Source of the DNA: Margaritifera margaritifera
Taxonomy: Eukaryota; Mollusca; Bivalvia; Unionida; Margaritiferidae
DNA: 64,000 nucleotides
Direction of reading: 5' to 3'
NCBI GenBank assembly: GCA_029931535.1
Contig: JAQPZY010001414.1
Coordinates: 1,256,001-1,320,000 of the forward strand
Part shown: one piece after another, positions 1 to 11,336 of the stretch
Layout of the letters: every line of letters starts with the position of its first letter
How positions within the stretch are numbered: the stretch's first letter is position 1
The notes under the pieces: model-generated
What the model saw: only the letters and a program-made list of their open reading frames with translations
Database searches by the model: none
Told to the model about the DNA's origin: nothing
Made by a program: the position numbers and the translations under genes

Positions 1-194
1 TTAGTGTGGCCTATTACTGATAACTATCAACCAACACATAACTACAGCTTATATGGAGATAATTCAGGCACCCTACTGCAGGTACCCGGAGGACCAATTT
101 AATGATCAAATGTTTGTGGCTGGAAAATACATAATATTTCAGTATAACTTTTCCCCATTATTATTTTTTAATATTTTTCAGTTTTGCACAATAT

Positions 195-547
195 TTGAGT
201 CGCACTTCAGGGTATGACAAATCCACTTGCTGGATGACCAAGATAAGCTCAAGTTTGCAGCATATTTGCCTGTGGCCAAACCCAAAAAATGGAGAGGTCA
301 CTTTCAGTTCATAATGCTTTATGTTCTGCAAATTTTATACATTGCAATCTTGCCACAGTACATATATCAGTACTTTTATTTTGCATTTATATATACCACA
401 TGCTTCTATTACATAAATGCCCCCAGTTTGATCAATCTACCAATCCTTTATTTCATATGATACGCTGCCAAAGTCTGTCATTTCCATTTGGTTATCAGTA
501 TCAAGGTCAGTCATGCATTTCTCACACAGACATGATAATGACTATTT
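195..547. repeat. Dispersed repeat A, copy 1
   Basis: This stretch matches 4940-5318 in the same orientation. Shared blocks include 'gttcataatgctttatgttc', 'acagtacatatatcag' and 'aatcctttatttc', with many small differences. Short frames in it overlap and do not resemble known proteins. It starts near a 'caaatccacttgc' segment that also opens the second copy. It is an old dispersed repeat of unknown class. Confidence 0.6.
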
Positions 548-1371
548 GAAGCAAGTTATGGCAAATAGAAAATAATAGTTATATACTTTAACTTAACAGT
601 TACATTTTAATCATAATATCTCCTAACCTAACCATGGGCAGTTTGTGATAAGGTTTTTCAAATGTGCTGAGCTTGCCGACTCTCAAAAGTTGGATCGTCA
701 AAGTTGTTTTGATACATGTCATTGATTATAAGGTGATAATTGTTAATAATATAACTTGAGATTTCTGTGACAGTTGTGTTTGAAAATTAAAGACACTTGT
801 CTCTAATGATTAGCCAACTCCATTTTTTTGTAAAAGTGTGACCGATGTACTAAAACTCTAGCACCCACAAGCAGTGTTTATCATCTCTTGTTTATGTAAT
901 AATTACAGAACACCAATATACACTAACTGTTCAGCAAATATTAATGGATAAAAATAAGTGTTCTTCAATCATTCAGGTGTGCGTATAAATAAATCATTAC
1001 AAAAAGTCTAGCTTTCATTATTAACAATGTAGTTGAAGAGATGAGTCTGCTAGCTATTTAAACAAAATAAGAAAACTTGACATATTAAAACATTCAAATA
1101 AGTTTGCACAGTTCTATTCTTGGTTATGGGGTTTACTTTCAGTTCAAGGCATCTTTTACCTAAACATCACTCTCTTAAAAACCTATTTCCAAAATCCTTG
1201 CCTAACTATTCAACTATGCATCTAAATATATGTCTTTGCTCTTATAAATAAATATGCATTCTAACTTTTCTTTTTTTACTCATCTACTTACAGTATCTAT
1301 CTACATGTACTATTACAACTTTCTTCATAACTTGATATATTTTATTCGCTGAGACTATTTGCACTGCTGCC
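548..1371. other. No gene seen
   Basis: AT-rich DNA without a coding-like frame or a recognisable repeat. Confidence 0.5.
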
Positions 1372-1500
1372 ATGTACTTTAACTGAAAGACTATTCACAC
1401 AGCTGCCGTGTACTTTAACTGAAAGACTATTCACACAGCTGCCGTGTACTTTAACTGAAAGACTATTCGCACAGCTGCAGTGTACATGATCTACACAAAG
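1372..1500. repeat. 36-bp tandem repeat, about 3.5 copies
   Basis: The unit 'ctgaaagactattcacacag' followed by 'ctgccgtgtactttaa' is repeated head to tail with a few substitutions, and decays into related sequence toward 1560. Confidence 0.8.
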
Positions 1501-2024
1501 GCTATTCTCATGGCCATTGTGTACATAATTTGCTTCAAGTTATTAGCGCATCTGCATTGTACCTGATCTGTGGGGGTTTTTCAGGTCATCGTAGGTAAAA
1601 CTAGTACAATCAAGGCCAGATTAAAGGCAAAAAAGAGCACTTGTTCCAGGCCCCCCCCCCCCCCCCATGCCAGCCAGTCTTTTGAAATTGCTCCAGGACC
1701 TCCTTCTACATGTACCATAATCAGACCCTGGATACAGTGTTACACTTTTACTGCTTCACCCCCTGCAGTAATTCAAACTTAAGAAGATCTATTAACAGTC
1801 ATATCCATAATCTCATGTCCAAAATTACCTACAATGACTTGCAAAAATATAGCTGATTTTTTTCACGTTAACCATCATTTGCTATATTTCTAACCGAACT
1901 AGTTCCTGCATGATCATTACTTTATAAAATATTTATTATCTTTAGTATTAACTTTACTGTGCTCAATGAACAATGCACAGCAAATAAAAGATAATTGAAC
2001 AATTTCCTTTTTTATGGTGTCTTG
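1501..2024. other. Intergenic, homopolymer C tract
   Basis: No gene is seen. A run of about 16 C lies at 1651-1666. A weak 70-residue frame crossing the run is not credible. Confidence 0.5.
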
Positions 2025-2117
2025 TAGACCAATAAATCGGCCCCCAAACCTGTATTGGTATTGATGTGTAACACCCATTAATATGAATACATGTTTGGGG
2101 GCCGATTTATTGGACTA
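2025..2117. repeat. 93-bp foldback element (hairpin)
   Basis: The left arm, TAGACCAATAAATCGG then CCCCCAAACCTGTATT, is mirrored by the right arm, AATACATGTTTGGGGG then CCGATTTATTGGACTA. This leaves a short loop. It looks like a miniature inverted-repeat or foldback element. No convincing target duplication flanks it. The arm core 'cccccaaacctg' recurs in the repeat at 3040-3430 and its inverted copy at 10090-10500. Confidence 0.75.
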
Positions 2118-3039
2118 AAGTATTCACCCATCCTCATGGCATTTTCAGTCAAGGGCGAGGTTCCTTGGTCTACACATACATATAAGATTTTTTAAAAACT
2201 CATCTGCATCCAATATTTGCAATGTTTAGTTTTAATATTTCTCAAAAAAATTGAAAATAAAAAGGGCAAGCATTAAAAGGAATGTAACTCTGCTGCCAGG
2301 AGGGAACGCGAATACTATAGATATCAAGTGTTTAGCGTAGTTTACATCATTCAGAATATTTTGGACTCATTACAAATGCATTCACTGATTGCCTCGCAGA
2401 TAGACTTTTCTATTGTGGGCGCACGACAACTGTGCAAATAGTCTTGCAAACGTTGGTACATGGCTGCCTTGCAAATAAAGTACAGGTCATGTAGGCGTTC
2501 ACTACTGACTATTTCAGTAATGGGTGTCATTTTTTAAAATTTGATTACATGTACCTTTAAATGGCAATTATTCGCTTTATTTGGATCCTCATTCATCCAG
2601 ATTCCTTTGGAATGTCACCACGTAAAATACATACAGCAAAATCAATTTTAAAGTACGTGGACATTTTTGAACGAGGTCAACCTAAAGGTGTGATCAAGTA
2701 CAAACTGGATTGAATGTTGCCACTGTGATGTCACAATGAAAGCTGTGCACGTTGAAAAAAATGTGTACTACACTGTTATTTGTTATGATAGACCCGACAT
2801 CTTCTTTTCTTCACCCAGTTTAGTACCTGGCCCCCATTGTAAAAGTCCATAACAATCAATAATTTTTGTCTGGAAGTTTTTTGATGACATTTAAGGTGCA
2901 GAGCATTCAACAGTCAGGATTGAATAGACTTTGGTTAAAGTATATTAGTATTTAATTTTACAACAAGAATTCATATTTAATTTAATTTGAGTAAATGCAC
3001 CTACATGATAACATTGACATACACTTTAGACGCTTTCTT
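2118..3039. other. No gene seen
   Basis: Unique-looking AT-rich sequence without a supported coding frame. Confidence 0.5.
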
Positions 3040-3430
3040 ATAGGTATGGTGTGGTTTTAATTAGGCCGATAAATCATCCCCCAAACCTGCATTGATTATG
3101 ATTGGGGGCTGATCTCGTCTATTCTTTTAAATGTGAAGTGTCATGCAGACACTTTTGTCCACACACATCACTGTACATTTTAGACACTTACAGCTATTTC
3201 TTGCAGCTCTTGAATTATGGTCAGCTGAAGGGTCCTTTCAGCAATATGTACAGAATATTTTTGGATCAAATCCTATATCTGACAATTGTAAATGCATGTG
3301 GAATAACACACCCCTACCTACTGTGGCCACTTCGAATTTCATGGCCATGTTAGACGTCAACTTGGAATAGACCTTGTCTTTGAATGCTGATTTGTTGCAC
3401 TCTTTCTCGAGAAATTGCAAGACCAAGCAA
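3040..3430 (+). repeat. Dispersed repeat B, copy 1
   Basis: This copy is homologous over roughly 370 bp to the reverse complement of 10090-10500. Landmarks in both are 'gccgataaatcatcc', 'gtcatgcagacacttttgtc', 'cagctgaagggtcctttc' and 'caacttggaata'. The start carries a hairpin-forming 'ccccaaacctg' segment. The frames at 3102-3435 lie inside it and are not genes. Confidence 0.75.
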
Positions 3431-4169
3431 TGCAATATAAATACTGGATCCTGATTTAGTTATTAAGTATGATGGAGAAAGTTGAGAAAGAAAATTGTTG
3501 TTTCTAAATATTTTTTTATTCATTTTGCAGTGACAAATATATTGACAATTAAACCACAACTAAATCTGTTACTCAGAAATAATACGTGAACAGTGTATTT
3601 AATATACTTGATGGAAAACATAAAGAGGTTTGAATTTTATGTGCCAATTTGTGGGCGAAGCTACCGAAATTAAAGCACATGGTAATATGATTTTTTTTCC
3701 TATTCTCATTAGTTTTATGTGAATTAAAAATAGGTTGTGAAATTGAATCTTGAAAAATTATTTATAAGATTTAGAATTTATATTTTTATACATGACAATT
3801 GTCATGAAATTGATATAATTATTGCTAAAAGCATATGCAATATATTTAATGAATAATTTAATGTAATGAAAAATAGCACCAATATATTGGTATGATGAAT
3901 TATGAAGATAATGTCTTTTATTCTACCCTATATGAACATGATATGAAATGCTGATATTTGCATCTCAAAACCATATCAATACTTTGTTTAGTAAGACAAT
4001 AATTATCAAAAACTTTTGATACTTTTCTATTAATTAAACTTTGAGATAAATTTGTTTCAAACTAATTTTGATTTAGATAAAAAAACTGTATGAATGTTTT
4101 GCATATCATCTGGATTACTATTAGAAACATGTAAGTAGTTACGGGGCATGATATGGAATTGAGGGCGTG
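3431..4169. other. No gene seen
   Basis: Very AT-rich; nothing recognisable. Confidence 0.5.
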
Positions 4170-4330
4170 CTATGGTGATCTAAGGGAATTAACATTAAAT
4201 ATGACCCTATGGGAATCTTTGGGAATTTAACATTAAGTATGACCCTATGGGGATCAATGGGAATTAAACATTAAGTATGACCCTATGGGAATCTATGGGA
4301 ATTTAACATTAAATATGATCCTATGTCCTA
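4170..4330. repeat. About 44-bp tandem repeat, 3-4 copies
   Basis: 'aacattaagtatgaccctat' followed by 'gggaatctatgggaattt' repeats with substitutions and small indels. Confidence 0.75.
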
Positions 4331-4939
4331 TGGGTTCTATAGAAGATGTAACATTAAAAGCATCTATACGTAAATAAATAACATGTTCTTATGGACCTTT
4401 TTTGGATTTAACATGGTGGAACACCACGCATCAACAGCTACCTTGACTGACCAAGATTTATCCTAACTCGCCAACACATACAAACAGACATGTGGGGGGT
4501 GGGGGGGTGGGCAAGGTAAAATAGGAGGTGCAATCATGAAGAGTATCACTTATTGACCATTCACACCCAACTTCACTATGCAACACTTACCCTTTACAAA
4601 CCAAACAGAGGAAAGGTATGGATATGTAATGCTTACTCACACATTTGTGGACTATCCAACTTATCAAGTCACAAAAATACCATCACACATAAATAGCATA
4701 TGACTTGTACTTGATGAGCCACTATGACATACCAAGAAACAGACTTATTTAATTTTTCACAAACCAATATCCTCCTCCCTCCCCAGACGAAATAGGATAA
4801 ATTAATAACAATCATAAACCCAAAGTTACTACCAAATCTTTTTTCCAAACTCAACACCTAACCATGTATTAACAGAACCAATACAACATATCCACAAACA
4901 GCGTTATTTTCATTTTCAAAAATTAACACCATCAAGGGC
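4331..4939. other. No gene seen, G-rich tract
   Basis: The only notable feature is a G-rich run near 4494-4510. Confidence 0.45.
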
Positions 4940-5318
4940 TTTACAAATCCACTTGCCTGATGCTGGGGACAAAATAAATTTCTTCTCTGGCAAGTTCAAG
5001 TTTGTAACGTACTTGCCCACGGGCAAGTTACAGAATTTAAGAGATAGGCAGAGTGAGCGAGAAAGAGAGGTCATGTTCAGTTCATAATGCTTTATGTTCT
5101 GCAAGTTTTATACTGTGCGATCTCACCACAGTACATATATCAGCATCTTTATTTAGCGTTTATATGTAACGCATTCTTCTATTATTACATAACTGCTCAT
5201 AGTTTCATTCAACTTTCAATCCTTTATTTCTCACCGTATACTGTCAACGTCTGTATTTTCCAGTTTGAAGTCAATGTCAAGGTCTGTCTCACATTATCTC
5301 ACACAGAAAGATAATGTT
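4940..5318. repeat. Dispersed repeat A, copy 2
   Basis: Direct-orientation copy of 195-547. It contains internal 'acttgcccacgggcaagt', a short palindrome around 'cttgcc'. Related 'gggcaagt' fragments occur near 16415 and 18125-18190. Confidence 0.6.
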
Positions 5319-5727
5319 AATTGTTTTAAACATATTTTATTGTCATTTTATTATACAATATGAGATTGGACACGTGTTGTCTAAGTCATCTTGATCCTTT
5401 CCCAAAACGTACAAAAATGATCCAAAGATGACATTAATTTTACAAAAATTCAAGTACATCCAAAAATACAAGGTAATAAATTTTGTTTATTTAAGGACAC
5501 AAAACATTTCAAAGGAAAAGAGAATAAACATATAGGTATGTAGTTAATTAAATAAGCAATTAGAGAGAGAGAGGACATTGCACTGGTTGGTCACTTTTTT
5601 CCATTTTATTTATTTACAAATGTGTTACTTACAATATAATTGTAAGTATTAAAAACGTCCAGTTTCGTGGTTATATTTCTGAATATTTAAGAATATGACA
5701 GAATTTGTTTCTTTTCTTAGTTCAACT
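5319..5727. other. No gene seen
   Basis: AT-rich flank of the retrotransposon relic. Confidence 0.4.
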
Positions 5728-5956
5728 TCACTTTTGAATATTAAATTCAGAGTTACACAACGTGTGTATTAAGAGATCTTTGGGTATTAAATAAGGGGTA
5801 ATAGAAAAACAGTGCTCAGCATTTTTATTGTCATAACCACGTGCACACATGAGAGAGTTAACTAAATTCACTCTGTAAAGATCAGATCTGAGGGGACTAC
5901 ATGAGTGCTTAAGTTTAGTATGTAGGATATTAAGGTGACGTTTCCCAATACCATTA

Positions 5957-6609
5957 AGGGGGCACTCTATAGATATTACGTAGTTCTGGGAGAGTGACAG
6001 GTGTAAAGTGAAGTTGTTTGCATTTGTAAAATGCACACTGGAAAGAATGTTGGCATACCTCTATGCTACTTTCATGTATTGTGGCTAAAATTCTTTACAT
6101 ATTGTACTTGTGGAAACTGTACATGATCTAAGCACACAGCTGACCAAAATGTCTGCTCCCATGTGCTTAAAAAATCAGCCTGAATTAGTCCAAAGTACAC
6201 TAACTTTAGCAGTTAAAATACAGAAAATTAATTTTGCCAGATTAGGCAATACCAGCTTCTAAAAGTGCTATGAAAGAATTACAAAAAGTATAAAAGTTTT
6301 AAAAAAGTTATTGGCTCGTTTTTTTATAATTTACTTTTAAAGTCCAGAAAGTGAAAATGACCAAGCGGGGCTAGTAGATTTTTGAACAGTGCACATCTGA
6401 AGTAAGGCCAAGCTGTATACTCTATAACCCAAATTACACCAATCAATCATACGCCAAAGTAACGGGAGTTAAAAGTTCTTTTAACAGTGTATAAGATATA
6501 CATGGTCTTTTATTAAATAGCCAGGATAACCAGTGAGGAAAACCTAGGAAATTCTTTACCTTTAAAAATCTAATCCTATGCAAAATATAAAATTGTAGTG
6601 CACCACCAA
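5957..6609 (-). mobile_element. 653-bp TIR element inside retrotransposon (copy 1)
   Basis: The ends are imperfect inverted repeats, AGGGGGCACTCTATAG and TTGTAGTGCACCACCAA, flanked by TA on both sides (5955-5956 and 6610-6611). The element matches 63254-63914 in the opposite orientation. Removing the insert and one TA joins the retrotransposon frame as GHNHNGIGKRH, so the insertion site is exact. TA target choice suggests a Tc1/mariner-related non-autonomous element. No transposase was recognised in it. Confidence 0.8.
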
Positions 6610-7885
6610 TATGGTTGTGGCCTGTCAGTTTAATTAGATTAATGTTTTTCAAAAATAGAAAGATTAGGTGCTTTCGGATATCTTCAGGGAGAGAGTCCCA
6701 AAGACCAGTCATATAAGGGAGAAAGAACATCTTAAAAATGAAGAAACAAATAAGAAAAAATGTCTGGTAGAGATGTGTGTGATGCTTGGGGAGTTACATA
6801 GATATTAATGAGATGCCTCATATCTCCTTTTTGGAAGAAGGTCGCTTAAATAGTTAGGTACTTGAGCGTTTATAATCAAATACATTGTGCATAATCTCAT
6901 CTTCCTTCCTTGTGCAACAGTTTCCCAACCAGTTTCTGCATAAAAAAACTCTCTAGAACAATAAATGGGCGCAGCTTCCAATTGAATCTTTTCTCCAATC
7001 TGTCTGAATTTTTAGTAAAACAATTGTTCAAGACTTCAGAAACATATTCTAAAATTGGACAAATGAATAGTATATATAGTTTGGCCAAAGCCATTCCATG
7101 AAAAGAGTTTTTAGTTGCATGCAACACAGATATTTAGATGTGTTCTGAATAATCATACTACAGTCCTACCCATTAATGTCGACATCCTCGGGCCCGAGGA
7201 AATATTGTTGACATAAGTGGTTGTCGAGATAAGTGTTGGGGGGGGGGGGGGGTCTGAAAAAAACATTTCTCTTGGACCTGCATACAAGTTAAATTCATCT
7301 GTATGGGGTGACCTGTCATCAGTGAGTAGGATTTACACTTTGAGAAAACAAACAATGGAAATTTTGAGTACATAAAGACAAAACCAGTGTGAAATACACT
7401 TCTATATTGACAAATTACATTTTGGTTACCTTTGTGTAATAAAATCCACGATGCATTAAGTGCATGTATATGAAAAATCCATGAATTCATGTACGGGTCT
7501 CATGTCAGAAAATGTATGCATCGGTCACATCCTGATAGGAAACACATGTATAAAAAATGGTTGTCCTCATTTGATCTAACACGTCTATACAATTCACTAC
7601 AATATTCATTGTTCCCAGTAGCACATGGTTGCATAGTTGTTATTTACATGCTACAAGTACATGTACTTAAATTGGCCTAGATTTTGGTCAGCCTGAAACA
7701 ATACATGTTCCCATCTTACTGAGGCTACCAAGGGGATGAGGCTTTCACAGGGAAATGAAAACATGTATTTATTTATGGAACTCATCGTGAAAAGTACATA
7801 AAATTGAACAAGAGATATGCGGCTGATATGATTAATTTACCTTCAACGTAGCCTTTCTTTATAGACTAAGCAGCTTTCATCCATC

Positions 7886-7981
7886 TAGACCAACAAGTTG
7901 TTCTCAACCTTTTTTTTTTTTTCTTTTACTGGTCCACCACCAGTAAAAAATAAAAAAGGTGGAGAACAACTTGTTGGTTTA
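7886..7981. mobile_element. 96-bp foldback MITE inside the Tigger-like element
   Basis: The arms TAGACCAACAAGTTGTTCTC and GAGAACAACTTGTTGGTTTA are near-perfect inverted repeats separated by T-rich and A-rich tracts around ACTGGTCCACCACCAGT. A 9-bp direct repeat TCATCCATC lies immediately on both sides (7877-7885 and 7982-7990) and reads as a target-site duplication. It breaks the helix-turn-helix frame of the host element after SGWMI. A 9-bp duplication would fit a Mutator-like origin, but no transposase is present. Confidence 0.8.
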
Positions 7982-8417
7982 TCATCCATCCTGACAGAAT
8001 GTTATGTTTAAGTGAAAAGTTTTCATAGACATCTTTGCGAGATGCCCCACCTTCAACTTCCTTAACAGCCAGATATTTAGTTTCCAGAGACTGTAAATTT
8101 AATCTGCGTTTTACGCTGCCATTGGTAGCCATCGTAAACATAAATAAAGTTAAAAAGGAAACTTTCACAGCACAATAAACTTGTTTTAATCACCGATCAC
8201 TTTGGAAAATGCAACAATCAATCAGATTTCATTGCTTTTATTCAAGTTTGGTGATGATTTTTTTTAATGAAGGGTGGATTGTTTTTATTGAACATTGTAA
8301 CTGGCTTGCTTTGATGAAGGGTACATGTGTTATTTAAGTCGCCGCGAGAGGCCAACTTTATAGGACCAAACAAAAGCCTGTTTTTTAATCCGACTGAGAC
8401 ATAAAAGCCTGGCGGCC

Positions 8418-8575
8418 AGATCAACTAATTGTTGAACAAAGTACAGGTCGGAACTGGCCACTTGTTGACATAAATGATTTGAGGGCAAAATTAAAGCTTG
8501 TCGGCAAGATCAACTAAATATTGTTGAACAAAGTATGGGTCGGAACTGGCAGCTTGTCGACATAAATGGTTAGAA
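8418..8575. repeat. About 92-bp duplication in Tigger-like element
   Basis: Two copies of a block with 'gatcaactaa', 'ttgttgaacaaagta', 'ggtcggaactggc' and 'gacataaatg' lie head to tail in the right subterminal part of the element. Confidence 0.7.
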
Positions 8576-9660
8576 AACAAAGGATTTGTTCAAGCTGGGA
8601 CCAAGGGCTTCTGTCGACATGTACATTTATTTTTTATCTCAACATCGACATAAGCATGACAAATTTGGTAGTAATAGTAGACCAAGGGACCGGGACTTTG
8701 CTTTTTTGTCGACATAGGCGGCTTGTCGACATAAGTGATGTCGATATAAGTGGGTAGGACTGTAATATGATAAGCCCATTTAGCATGAGAGGATAATGTT
8801 CATTATTTATAATCCCTTGCAAAGGGTTTGTAGAAGAAGTCGCAATAGAAGTATCATTAGCAAATAGCCTCGCAAGTGAATTCAAGTCATCTGCTATATT
8901 GCTGACATAAAAAAGTAATAGTAAAGGCCCTAGCATGGAACCTTGGGGAACCCCAGCGGTTACTTGACATTTTGTTGATACTGAAGTTCTATAGAAAACT
9001 CTCTGGAAGCGGTTTGATAAGTAGCTTTCGAACCATGATAGAAGTTTACTGGCAATTCCATACTTTTAAAACTTATAAACTAACCTTTTAATCTATATTC
9101 TATCAACAGCTTTACTGACATCAAGGAATGCTGAACATGTGATTTCATCTGAATCAAGAGAAGAACATATTTTGTGACAATTAGTTGACGAGTTGTTGAA
9201 TGGCCTGGAAGAAATCCAGATTGATATTTATACATTAAATCATTTTCATGCCAAAAATAATCCCCTTTCTTATAAATAGGCATGACATGAGCTAGCTTTC
9301 ACTGTGCTGGGAACATAGTAGCTTCAACTAATTTATTGATTAATATTTGCAAGGGCACAGAAATTTCTTTAACTATATTTTTTAACAGTTTATGACTAAT
9401 TTCATTGGGTCCAGTGGCTTTGTTTAGGTCAAGACTAGTTATTACATTTATAATTTCTTGTTTATGTATAATAATGTCATAAATAAAAGTTTGATTTCTA
9501 AATTCAAAATGTGGGAACTGTTTAGCATTATTTATTATTTCTTTGACAGTTATGTTTTGAAATACGGCTTCGTTGGATGATAGCAACAGTCCCTAATACC
9601 TTCCAAATGTTTTTGTTTTTTTAATACCGAAATTGCTAAAAATTATATACATGAATCATA

Positions 9661-10089
9661 CAAGAACTCGGAATGTGCTCCATAACTGTGAAATATGGCT
9701 CCATATGTCAATAATAACAGTCCCTATATGCCTTTCCTACCTTTTATATTATCATTTTAGGTCCAAAAGATTAAACGTAACTAATCCAGCTTCTGAAATA
9801 AAAAATAAAAAAAGAAACGCACACACATGCACACTACATTCCCAAAAGTAGCATGCAGACATCATGCAACAATTTAAACATGCTGAGGATGCTGACATGG
9901 TGTAACAGGCCAAATTTTGCCTTCGAAAAGGACAGATGATTGCCCTAGACTCACCACCAAAAATAAGACAAAATATAAATCTTTTCATGCGTCTAATTTT
10001 ATCAATTTATATCGTGCAAGGCATACATTATTCCTGTACACCAATTAAAGTCTCTAAAGATGTTTTCTGATCAAGTTTGACTTCATAAC
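9661..10089. other. No gene seen
   Basis: A- and CA-rich sequence next to the retrotransposon relic; no supported coding frame. Confidence 0.4.
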
Positions 10090-10500
10090 ACGCCAAAAAC
10101 CACACCATGCAATTTCTCTAGCAAGACCGCAATAATTCGGAATTCCAAGTTGTTGAGCACAATTTCTCAAGAAAAGGCTTTATTCCAAGTTGTCATCCAG
10201 CATAGTCACAAAATTCAAAATGGCCACATTAGGCAGGGGTATGTTATTCCACGTGCATTTACAACTTGTCAATGATAGGATTTGATCCGGAAATATTCTG
10301 TACATACTGCCGAAAGGACCCTTCAGCTGACTGAAATTCAAGAGCCGCAAGAAATACCCTTGACTAAAATGTACACTGATGTGTGCGGACAAAAGTGTCT
10401 GCATGACATATCACATTTTTAAAGACTAGGCTAGATCAACCCCCAAACCGCCACTTAGTATCAGTGCAGGTTTGGGGATGATTTATCGGCATAGGTTTTA
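10090..10500 (-). repeat. Dispersed repeat B, copy 2 (inverted)
   Basis: Reverse-complement partner of 3040-3430 over about 370 bp. Its right end holds an internal hairpin built from 'ccccaaacctg'-type arms on either side of 'actgatactaagtgg'. The 74-residue frame here is the repeat itself, not a gene. Confidence 0.75.
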
Positions 10501-11131
10501 ATGTGTAAACAAAGATACAAATAAAATAAAAGCTTTATTTATTTTTAAAAAAATTAAAAAATATAACGCGAGTTTTTAAAAAAACATCCCATTTTTTATT
10601 TTACCTTATTTGTTAACTTTCGTTGAAATATGTTGTCATATTTTGAGGCACGCTCAAATCTCCCAACGATAAGTTACATTTTCCAGGCAAGCTGACTTTT
10701 TATAAAATTTGTCAAGCCCAACATTAGGGCAGTATTTATTTTGGGATTATTTGTGTATATCTGGATATATTTCGATAAATTATTCTTTCCTTATCAACCG
10801 ACGTTTGTGGTTAACGAAAATAGGAAACGGATCAAAATCGCGTTCCGGGGAGACATAACGGGCATAACCTTGCATTAAATCGAGATAGCGAATAGATTTG
10901 AAATAAATTACAATAAAATATTTCTAAACCTTATCTATGTATGTCCTGACGCGTTCTCTGAGCCGAAGGAGATTAATTCCTTGCATTATTGCCGGTTCCC
11001 TTTCTCTTTCGCCCGCCATGCTGTTCAAATTGGTTCTGTCTAAATCTCGCACCGAGTTTCGTTTGGGTATAGGTGAATCGGAGTGGACAAGCACAGAGAA
11101 AGAAAGAAACAATGCATAGCAAAGAGTATTT
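10501..11131. other. CpG-bearing non-repetitive stretch
   Basis: Between about 10790 and 11110 CpG dinucleotides are clearly denser than in the flanks ('cgcgttccgg', 'gacgcgttctc', 'ctttcgcccgcc'). Two overlapping 60-residue frames on opposite strands are not convincing. It may be a young insertion, a promoter or an exon of an unrecognised gene. Confidence 0.35.
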
Positions 11132-11326
11132 GTGTTTTGTCTCAGACATTTAAAGGCACAACGTCTTCAACATTTGGATGGTGTAATGGTTGTTTGTTAT
11201 ACAGTTGGTTTGCCTATTCTACATTATTTTCTAGCACAACTCAATGCCATTTATGATAACATTTATAGTAACATTCTGCGACAGTCTGTTATTGATAATC
11301 AGTTAGCTAGATTGTTTACAACCTAA
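11132..11326 (+). other. 64-residue frame, unknown
   Basis: This open frame of moderate complexity ends 10 bases before the zinc-finger-like frame. It has no recognised domain. A middle hydrophobic stretch (VVCYTVGLPILHYFLA) could be membrane-associated or chance. It is reported only because of its neighbour and the CpG-bearing upstream DNA. Confidence 0.2.
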
Positions 11327-11336
11327 ATATTCTATT

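Larger units (their letters stand above)
7161..8762 (-). mobile_element. Pogo/Tigger-like DNA transposon, decayed, nested
   Basis: The inverted ends, CAGTCCTACCCATTAATGTC and (on the other strand) CAGTCCTACCCACTTATATC, are flanked by TA at 7159-7160 and 8763-8764. The element sits inside the reverse-transcriptase ORF, whose reading resumes on both sides. On the - strand at about 8133-7990 is a frame with NGSVKRRLNLQSLETKY then VEGGASRKDVYENF. This is the Psq/CENP-B-type N-terminal helix-turn-helix of Tigger transposases. The DDE domain is missing, so this is a non-autonomous derivative. 'gtcgacataa' motifs recur near the right end. Confidence 0.85.
5728..9660 (-). mobile_element. Non-LTR retrotransposon relic (ORF2), interrupted
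   Basis: Read on the - strand from right to left, this is a decayed reverse-transcriptase ORF. At 9586-9299 is a pre-RT stretch containing NKATGPNEISHKLL. At 9283-9190 come PIYKKGDYF and KYQSGFLPGHSTT. At about 8980-8634 are AGVPQGSMLGP, then FANDTS. At 7127-6897 is the thumb-like PILEYVSEV region. At 6730-6620 is GLWDSLPEDIRK. At 6036-5728 is a Cys/His C-terminal segment with NILHTKLKH. Frameshifts and stops split it. The active-site FADD is FAND, so the first catalytic Asp is lost. Two DNA transposons interrupt it, at 5957-6609 and 7161-8762. It is a CR1/Jockey-like element of a type abundant in molluscs; the clade is not resolved. It is not functional. Confidence 0.85.

Noticed and set aside
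3102..3435. Overlapping 65- to 83-residue frames
   Set aside because: They lie inside dispersed repeat B, and its other copy has different, broken frames.
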